This document shows positions 24,156 to 30,117 of a stretch of DNA of 32,532 bases, piece by piece. Both the position numbers and the translations under genes were made by a program. How positions within the stretch are numbered: the stretch's first letter is position 1; every line of letters starts with the position of its first letter. The DNA lies in contig JANYEA010000155.1 of NCBI GenBank assembly GCA_025363385.1, positions 1 to 32,532 of the forward strand, in the 5' to 3' direction. The DNA is from Bacteroidota bacterium (GTDB taxonomy: Bacteria; Bacteroidota; Bacteroidia; Chitinophagales; Chitinophagaceae). Below the pieces are notes generated by a model. That model searched no databases. It was not told the DNA's origin and was given only the letters and a program-made list of their open reading frames with translations.

Positions 24156-25373
24156 TTATTGTTCCAAACTAGTTGTATCTGGGGTTCCTGTAAATACTGA
24201 ACTCATTTTACCCGCAGACCAAATACTTCGATTGAATTTATTACCTAAAATAATTACCGTTGCTGAGTCGCTCAACAACCTTTTAAACACTGCATTATTG
24301 CCATGCCACCAACCATTATGATATACAACTATGGGATCTGGTGGATTGATATATAAATGCCAACCTAGTCCATAATTTTTCTGCCCTTTAGATTCATTAC
24401 TATAGGGCTGATAAGCCATTTCAAGCGTTGGAAGGCTAACAAATTTGCCATCATATAATGCTTTATCCCATAATAATAAATCCCTTACTGTGCTATAGAC
24501 GTTTTTATCACCATAAATGCAATCCAATTTCTCTAAAGGAAAAGGGGCTCTATTATAATTATAGGAAGGTACATAATTGGCTGTGTCTTTAATACTGAAA
24601 ATATAGCTGTTCTTCATACCAAGTGGTATAAACACGCTATCTTTCATGTAATCGGGGAAAGACATTTTTGTTATTTTCTCTACAATCAAAGCAAGCATCG
24701 CATAATTCGTGTTACTGTAGCTAAATCTACGATTTGGTGAAGCCTCGATGGGAGGATGTGAACGAATCATATATTGCAATAATTCTTCATTATTTGGGAA
24801 TCCTTCGAAATCGGGTTTTTTTTTATAAATTCTGTACTTTTTTATCTTTTTTCCTTTTTTATTCTTCACATAATAAGGTTCAGAGCGAGTTCCGTCCATG
24901 AAATGGTCATATTTCGGAAGACCGCTTCTATGTGTCAATAAATTTTTGATGGTAATATGTGCATAGGGAAAATTGATTAAATATTTCTCAACAGGGTCGT
25001 CGAGTTGTATTTTACCTTGTTCCATCAAATGCAGGATAACGGTTGCAGTAAATGTTTTTGAAACTGAGGCAATATGAAAAGCTGAATTAGGGGTAATGGG
25101 TTCCTTGGTTTTGAAATTGATAAGTCCCCGATAATCTTCGAAAAGAATTTCACCGTTTTTTGCTAATAGGATACTTCCGTTAAACCCTGTTTTTAATAAT
25201 GCAGCAGGGTAAACAGCTTCAATTTTGGAAGTATAATAGGCTTTTTCTTTTTCTGAAAGTGGCATAAACCGCACAGAATCTTTTTGCACCTGAATATTTT
25301 CAACTTTAGGTGCCGGGTTAGTACAAGCTAGCAAAAAATAGGTTAGAAAGGTTACTAGCATTGATTTAAGCAT
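24156..25373 (-). CDS. Serine hydrolase lipoprotein, beta-lactamase class C fold
   Basis: A 405-residue lipoprotein (signal ending FLLAC, Cys17). The catalytic domain has the class C/penicillin-binding-like motifs: SVSK (Ser103-Lys106), YSN (Tyr219-Asn221) and, near the C-terminus, YHNGWWHGN (351-359) in place of the usual KTG or HxG. LLTHRSGLP (145-153) is the loop common to this family. An insertion at about 168-187 is strongly lysine-rich (YVKNKKGKKIKKYRIYKKK). Members include esterases, D-aminopeptidases and transpeptidase relatives; true beta-lactamase activity is unlikely to be the main role. It is predicted to be anchored in the periplasm or on the cell surface. hppA follows 120 bp downstream on the same strand with its own -7 box. 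Confidence 0.87.
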   Translation of the reverse strand: MLKSMLVTFLTYFLLACTNPAPKVENIQVQKDSVRFMPLSEKEKAYYTSKIEAVYPAALLKTGFNGSILLAKNGEILFEDYRGLINFKTKEPITPNSAFHIASVSKTFTATVILHLMEQGKIQLDDPVEKYLINFPYAHITIKNLLTHRSGLPKYDHFMDGTRSEPYYVKNKKGKKIKKYRIYKKKPDFEGFPNNEELLQYMIRSHPPIEASPNRRFSYSNTNYAMLALIVEKITKMSFPDYMKDSVFIPLGMKNSYIFSIKDTANYVPSYNYNRAPFPLEKLDCIYGDKNVYSTVRDLLLWDKALYDGKFVSLPTLEMAYQPYSNESKGQKNYGLGWHLYINPPDPIVVYHNGWWHGNNAVFKRLLSDSATVIILGNKFNRSIWSAGKMSSVFTGTPDTTSLEQ

Positions 25374-25397
25374 TTTTGTGGGTTTGTGCTAAAAGGG

Positions 25398-25428
25398 CAA
25401 ATATAGGTGCTGAAAACAGGCTTGCCAA
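25398..25428 (-). promoter_or_regulatory. Putative promoter for the serine hydrolase gene
   Basis: On the minus strand TTG (25428-25426), a 20-base spacer, then TATATTTG (25405-25398), a full match to TAnnTTTG. The gene's ATG is 24 bases further on. Confidence 0.5.
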
Positions 25429-25452
25429 CCATCGTGGAAAACTATGCATGCG

Positions 25453-25480
25453 TTGTGAATAGAATAAACATTTATTTTTA
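25453..25480 (+). promoter_or_regulatory. Putative promoter for serA
   Basis: TTG at 25453-25455, a 17-base spacer, then TATTTTTA at 25473-25480, which differs from TAnnTTTG in the last base. The serA ATG at 25485 follows after 4 bases, so the transcript would be leaderless or nearly so. This also argues for the 25485 start over the longer frame from 25407. Confidence 0.5.
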
Positions 25481-25484
25481 CAGT

Positions 25485-26723
25485 ATGACCAAGCAATCAG
25501 CAACTAGTTATCCAAAAGAAAAGATAAAAATTCTTTTTTTGGAAAACATTAGTGAAAAAGCGGTTCAACAGTTCAAACAGAACGGCTATACTAATGTAAA
25601 GAGATTAAGTGGGGCACTTAGCGAAGATGACCTGATAAAGGAAGTGAAAGACGTGCATATGATCGGAATTCGATCTAAGACAATGATTACGCCGAAAGTC
25701 TTAGAAGCAGCTCAAAAACTACAAGCTATAGGATGTTTTTGTATTGGGGTAAACCAGGTAAACCTCAAAGCAGCTACCAAAGCTGGGGTAGCTGTATTTA
25801 ATGCACCTTATAGTAACACCCGGAGTGTTGCCGAATTATGTATTGGGGCAGCCATAATGCTCATTCGAAGAATTCCAGATAAGAATATAGCGGCACATAA
25901 AGGGATATGGATGAAAGAGGCAAAAGGAAGCTTTGAATTAAGAGGTAAAACTTTGGGAATCATAGGATATGGAAATATTGGCTCACAATTAAGTGTACTT
26001 GCTGAAAGCCTTGGCATGAAGGTTATATTTTACGATACTGAAACCAAATTGCCATTAGGAAATGCAGGTGTTGCCAAAAACTTAAAAGACCTGCTTTCAC
26101 AATCTGATATTGTTTCTTTACACGTTCCAGAAACTGCCCATACTAAAAACTTAATTAATAAGAGCAACTTAAAATATTTTAAGAAATCAGCTATTTTATT
26201 AAACTATGCCAGAGGTGAAGTAGTTGATCTACAAGCTTTAAGTGTGGCTTTGAAAGAAGCGTTATTGGGTGGTGCTGCTATTGATGTTTTTCCTTGGGAA
26301 CCTGAAAAGAATGGAGACCATTTTGAAAGTCCTTTACAGGGTTTGCCTAATGTTCTTTTAACACCGCATATAGGCGGGTCTACAGAAGAAGCACAACAAA
26401 ATATTGGTGAAGACGTAAGTATCAAGTTATTCCAATTTTTAGAGCGAGGAATTACCAATGGTTCACATACCATACCTGCCATTGGATTACCGCCAGTTGA
26501 TGGAGCGCATAGAATTTTACATATTCATAATAATAAGCCTGGTGTTTTGAGTGCGATTAATACTGAATTATCAAAACATGGAATTAATATCGTGGGGCAA
26601 TATTTAAAAACGAATGATGATATTGGATATGTAGTATTAGATGTAGATAAAAAACTATCTAAACAAGCAGTAGAATTATTAAAAAAAGTTAAAGAAACTA
26701 TCAAAGTAAGAATACTTTACTAG
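25485..26723 (+). CDS. serA: D-3-phosphoglycerate dehydrogenase with ACT domain
   Basis: This enzyme oxidises 3-phosphoglycerate to 3-phosphohydroxypyruvate with NAD+, the first step of serine synthesis. It is 412 residues, the E. coli-type length. The NAD-binding Rossmann motif is GYGNIG (161-166). The catalytic residues are Arg243 in NYARGEVVD, Glu272 in PWEPE and His295 in TPHIGGSTEEAQ. The C-terminal ACT domain (about 342-412), starting HRILHIHNNKPGVLSAIN, normally gives feedback inhibition by serine. The open frame extends 26 codons upstream to 25407, but the family begins near MTKQSATSYPKEKIKILFLE, and a promoter lies just before the 25485 ATG. It is a single-gene unit with a terminator. 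Confidence 0.96.
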   Translation: MTKQSATSYPKEKIKILFLENISEKAVQQFKQNGYTNVKRLSGALSEDDLIKEVKDVHMIGIRSKTMITPKVLEAAQKLQAIGCFCIGVNQVNLKAATKAGVAVFNAPYSNTRSVAELCIGAAIMLIRRIPDKNIAAHKGIWMKEAKGSFELRGKTLGIIGYGNIGSQLSVLAESLGMKVIFYDTETKLPLGNAGVAKNLKDLLSQSDIVSLHVPETAHTKNLINKSNLKYFKKSAILLNYARGEVVDLQALSVALKEALLGGAAIDVFPWEPEKNGDHFESPLQGLPNVLLTPHIGGSTEEAQQNIGEDVSIKLFQFLERGITNGSHTIPAIGLPPVDGAHRILHIHNNKPGVLSAINTELSKHGINIVGQYLKTNDDIGYVVLDVDKKLSKQAVELLKKVKETIKVRILY

Positions 26724-26744
26724 CTATATTTAAGATTTAAGTGG

Positions 26745-26785
26745 AAGCCGTAAATGTTCATTTCATTTTGCGGCTTTTGCATTTT
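26745..26785 (+). terminator. Probable terminator after serA
   Basis: AAGCCGTAAA (26745-26754) pairs with TTTGCGGCTT (26767-26776) through one U-G wobble, followed by a T-rich stretch TTGCATTTT. The tail is interrupted, so efficiency may be modest. Confidence 0.6.
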
Positions 26786-27506
26786 AGGATATTAATTGAC
26801 TTTTCATTTTCTTGATTTCTGTTACATCAACAAACGTATTTACAATTGTTTCATTCATAGCATTTGGATGAAAATGCATAGAAGATTTTACGAGTACCCT
26901 TGCAGAACTGTGCAATTCCTGAGCACCCGTAAATGATTGTAAAGCTTTGATATTATTGGATCTTACCCCACTGCCCGGCATGATGAGGATTCTATTATTT
27001 GCTTTTTGCACCAGTTGCTGAATCATTTCTTTTCCATCAAAAGCATTGGGTACCTGGCCACTGGTAAGAATTCTATTGGCACCAGTTTCAATAATCGTTT
27101 CTAAAGCTTGTAAAGGTTGGATGGCTCTGTCGAATGCCCTATGAAATGTGAATTGCATGTTTCCTGCTAATGCAACTAATTGAGCAGTTCTTTTATAATC
27201 AATGCTTCCATCAGCCAATAATATACCACATACAATACCTTTAAATCCCAGGTCTTTGCAAAGTTCGATATCATAACAGATTTGTTTGAACTCATTGTTA
27301 GAATATAAAAAATCGCCTCCTCTTGGTCTGATGATCGGAAATACAGGAATAGAAATATTTGAAGAAGCTGTTTTAAGAAAACCATAAGATGGGGTAGTGC
27401 CACCATCATAAGGATTTTCGCATAATTCCAAACGATCTGCACCAGAAGCTGCGGTTAAAATGGCAGATTCAATATTAAAAACGGCAATTTCAAGTAATAC
27501 ACTCAT
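26784..27506 (-). CDS. cutC: CutC family protein
   Basis: A 240-residue TIM-barrel protein of the CutC family, named for copper homeostasis although the biochemical activity is unclear. The family motifs are present: ADRLELCENPYDGGTTPSYG near the start, IRPRGGDFLYSN (about 59-70), GIVCGILLADGSID, FTFHRAFD (about 118-126) and RILTSGQ. It is cytoplasmic, without a signal peptide. Its ATG shares one base with the stop of the glycosylasparaginase gene (TAATG), so the two are almost certainly cotranscribed and translationally coupled. Some family members have been discussed as sugar-acting enzymes; the pairing with a glycan-linked amidase fits that as well as copper. Confidence 0.93.
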   Translation of the reverse strand: MSVLLEIAVFNIESAILTAASGADRLELCENPYDGGTTPSYGFLKTASSNISIPVFPIIRPRGGDFLYSNNEFKQICYDIELCKDLGFKGIVCGILLADGSIDYKRTAQLVALAGNMQFTFHRAFDRAIQPLQALETIIETGANRILTSGQVPNAFDGKEMIQQLVQKANNRILIMPGSGVRSNNIKALQSFTGAQELHSSARVLVKSSMHFHPNAMNETIVNTFVDVTEIKKMKSQLIS

Positions 27507-28519
27507 TAGATCAGAAATTTTCCTGGAATCATAAAGTTTTTATCATCTGCATAGCAAACAGCGAAATCAAATCCTTTCTGAATACAATAACCGCCGTATT
27601 CACCTTTTTTATTGATAGCTATAAAGCCAACTTGAATATCTTTTGCTGAGGTACCTTTGATTTTTATGATTCTTTCCACAGCTTTTTTGCAAGCATTTTC
27701 AGGTGATAAACCCTGACGCATTAATTCAACTACTAAATGTGAACCACATATTCTAATCACGTCTTCACCCTGACCAGTTGCTGTGGCAGCACCAATTTCA
27801 TTGTCTACAAATAATCCGGCTCCAATAATAGGGGAGTCCCCTAGTCTGCCGCGCATTTTAAAACCCATACCACTTGTAGTGCAAGAACCACTGAGATTTC
27901 CATTGGCGTCCATTGCAACCATTCCGATTGTATCGTGGTTCCATTTTCCATTTTCAAGCTTATTTGGGGCAAATGCTGTTTGATTTTTTGAATTTTCGAT
28001 ATTAATAACAGGTTTGTATTCGCTTTTTATCAACCAATTTTCGTAAGCTTTCTTTGCTGATTCGGATAATTCTGCAGATTCAAGGGGAAATCCTTGTGCT
28101 AAAGCAAATTGCTGAGCACCTGATCCAACGAGCATTACATGGGGTGTTTTTTCCATTACGCGTCTGGCAACTGAAACCGGATGTTTAATTCTTTCCAAAA
28201 AAGCAACACTTCCGCAATTGGCATTTTCGTCCATAATACAAGAATCCAATGTTACATAACCATCGCGATCAGGATTTGCTCCAAGGCCCACACAGCAGTT
28301 TAAAGATGATTCCGTAACCATTACACCTTGTTCAACTGCGTCTAAAGCTCGTCCACCAACTCTTAAAATATTCCAAGCCGCTTTATTGGCAGCAATTCCT
28401 TCACCCCAGGTAGAAATCACAATAGGTTTTCTTGTTTCTGAATTTGATTTGAATCCCGAAAAAGATAAAGCGGATAATCCTAGTGTTCCCAACTGCAAAA
28501 AGCGACGACGTTCAAGCAT
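27506..28519 (-). CDS. N4-(beta-N-acetylglucosaminyl)-L-asparaginase (glycosylasparaginase)
   Basis: This N-terminal nucleophile hydrolase cleaves the GlcNAc-Asn bond left after glycoprotein breakdown. The 337-residue precursor should self-cleave before Thr197 in NHDTIGM (194-200). DNGxxSGSCTTSG-like GNLSGSCTTSGMGFKMRGR and the downstream GDSPIIGAGLFVDN, with ATGQGEDVIR, form the rest of the active site. The N-terminus has RRRFLQLGTLGLSALSFSG, a twin-arginine-like export signal, so the enzyme is probably periplasmic. It could act on host or environmental glycoproteins or on the cell's own O- or N-linked material. cutC overlaps its stop by one base. Confidence 0.92.
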   Translation of the reverse strand: MLERRRFLQLGTLGLSALSFSGFKSNSETRKPIVISTWGEGIAANKAAWNILRVGGRALDAVEQGVMVTESSLNCCVGLGANPDRDGYVTLDSCIMDENANCGSVAFLERIKHPVSVARRVMEKTPHVMLVGSGAQQFALAQGFPLESAELSESAKKAYENWLIKSEYKPVINIENSKNQTAFAPNKLENGKWNHDTIGMVAMDANGNLSGSCTTSGMGFKMRGRLGDSPIIGAGLFVDNEIGAATATGQGEDVIRICGSHLVVELMRQGLSPENACKKAVERIIKIKGTSAKDIQVGFIAINKKGEYGGYCIQKGFDFAVCYADDKNFMIPGKFLI

Positions 28520-28671
28520 ATTTCTATTTTAGACGAAAATTAGAACAATTTTTATAGTTTACCCAGATCTGATTGATCATAATATTTCTTATAATTAATA
28601 TTATGTTAAGTAGTATATTTAAATAATCCAAACACCTAATGAAAAACTGTTTCTATCATGAAAGTAAACAA

Positions 28672-28703
28672 AAAGCCGTCCCTATATATCAAGAGACGGC
28701 TTT
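28672..28703 (-). terminator. Rho-independent terminator after the gyrA-TPR unit
   Basis: A perfect 9-bp stem AAAGCCGTC (28672-28680) / GACGGCTTT (28695-28703) is followed, on the minus strand, by a T-rich tract (TTTTTGTTT). It lies 21 bp past the stop of the TPR gene. The rest of the 205-bp gap up to the asparaginase start shows no gene. Confidence 0.85.
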
Positions 28704-28724
28704 AAAAAAATGTAGGCTTTAAAA

Positions 28725-30104
28725 TTAGAACTTATCATGTTCCCCATCGTATAATTTGTATTTAGCATCAAAAGCATCAAATGCTTTAGTATCTTTTCCA
28801 CGAACCTGGTCGCGCTTATATTGATACATATTAGCTAAAAAATCAACGGTTTTATTTCCAATACTTTTATCTGTTGAAGTTCTGGATCCTTTTGCTTTTT
28901 CAATAGTGTACGTTTTTTCTAACCAGTCAATCGCCTGATCAAGGTTATCGTTGATTGGTTTTAATAAATCAGCACTTGCTTTAAAGAAAGGATCTGTTAG
29001 TGCTTTAAATTTAGCATCAATGGCAGCTTTCTTTTTAGGGTCTTTTTCAGAAGGTCTTGTTCCATTGATGGTTTGTATTTGTTTAATATTCGCAGCTACT
29101 TTATCGTCTAACAATCCAAAATTATTATAATAGATCACTCCTACATTATAAGAAGCAATCGCATTTTGGTTGTTTTTACCGAAACCTTTTTTATAGGCTT
29201 CCACACCTTTTTTCTCGTATCCATCTAATTGAACACTGTCATATTTTACTTTTTCTTTTGCATCATGCTTTACATTTACAAAGATCTCTCCAAACTGCAA
29301 GTATTGCATTTCGGTTAGGGTTCCAGCTGCTTCAGCTTTATCATAATAAGCTACTTTGTCTGCAAGGGTAAAATTCCTGTCGATATACTCTATTTCATAA
29401 TCATCCCAGCTTTCTTTCGGATACACATTTCTAGCAACGGCTAAATATTTTCTGAAATCAGCTTCATTTTTTTCGTTCATGTATGTGATTACCAAGAACT
29501 TATAAACATCTAAGTATCCTTCTGTTGCTACTTTGGCATCAGCTAAACGAGTATAATATTTAACTGCAAATTCAGGCTTACTTGCATTCTGACCAGAATA
29601 CCCAGCATATAAAATGGAGGTAGTGTCGAATGTCATGGTTTGATCTTTGGTTAATTTATTTTTGAAAAGGATATCACTATAGGTTACTGCTATTCCAAAA
29701 TAAACGCAAGCTGAATCCCAATTCTTTGTATTAAAAGAATGGATACCATTGTTAAATCCATATGAATAAAGATCAAATATTGCGTCAGGACCTTTTTCCT
29801 TGATCTGAACAAAACCTGGATCCAATACAAGCAATTTTTGTACTGCAGCATCTGCTTCTGCTACTAAAGTGGGATATTTTTTACTGGCAACCGGATCTTT
29901 GATCAAAGCTGCATATACTCTAGATTTATAATAATAAGTCTCTGCTTTTATCTGAGCTTTGGGATCAGCCGATAATTTGTCTATCTCTATTTTAGCATCA
30001 TCCAATTTATTAAGCAGCATGGCTGTTTGTACTTTTTTAAAGTCTTGTGCGTTTGTTCCCAATGCAATTAGGACAATCATAGAAAGCAATTGTAGCTTCT
30101 TCAT
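28725..30104 (-). CDS. Secreted tetratricopeptide-repeat (TPR) protein
   Basis: A 459-residue exported protein with a signal peptide at about 1-19 (cleavage before QDF). The mature part is helical throughout with TPR-like helix pairs: AMLLNKLDDAKIEIDKLSAD, KAETYYYKSRVYAALI, FNTKNWDSACVYFGIA, FLVITYMNEKNEADFRKYLA and AIASYNVGVIYYNNFG. The C-terminal LANMYQYKRDQVRGKDTKAF region closes the last repeat. No catalytic motif is visible; it is probably a periplasmic scaffold. The open frame reaches 30131 inside gyrA, but the ATG at 30104 gives a clean signal peptide. It starts 13 bp after the gyrA stop, so it is cotranscribed with gyrA, and a terminator follows. Confidence 0.83.
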   Translation of the reverse strand: MKKLQLLSMIVLIALGTNAQDFKKVQTAMLLNKLDDAKIEIDKLSADPKAQIKAETYYYKSRVYAALIKDPVASKKYPTLVAEADAAVQKLLVLDPGFVQIKEKGPDAIFDLYSYGFNNGIHSFNTKNWDSACVYFGIAVTYSDILFKNKLTKDQTMTFDTTSILYAGYSGQNASKPEFAVKYYTRLADAKVATEGYLDVYKFLVITYMNEKNEADFRKYLAVARNVYPKESWDDYEIEYIDRNFTLADKVAYYDKAEAAGTLTEMQYLQFGEIFVNVKHDAKEKVKYDSVQLDGYEKKGVEAYKKGFGKNNQNAIASYNVGVIYYNNFGLLDDKVAANIKQIQTINGTRPSEKDPKKKAAIDAKFKALTDPFFKASADLLKPINDNLDQAIDWLEKTYTIEKAKGSRTSTDKSIGNKTVDFLANMYQYKRDQVRGKDTKAFDAFDAKYKLYDGEHDKF

Positions 30105-30117
30105 AAAAGATGATTTA

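Noticed and set aside
24156..25373. Antibiotic-resistance beta-lactamase
   Set aside because: The serine hydrolase lacks a KTG box and has a lysine-rich insertion; it fits general class C-fold esterases or peptidases better.
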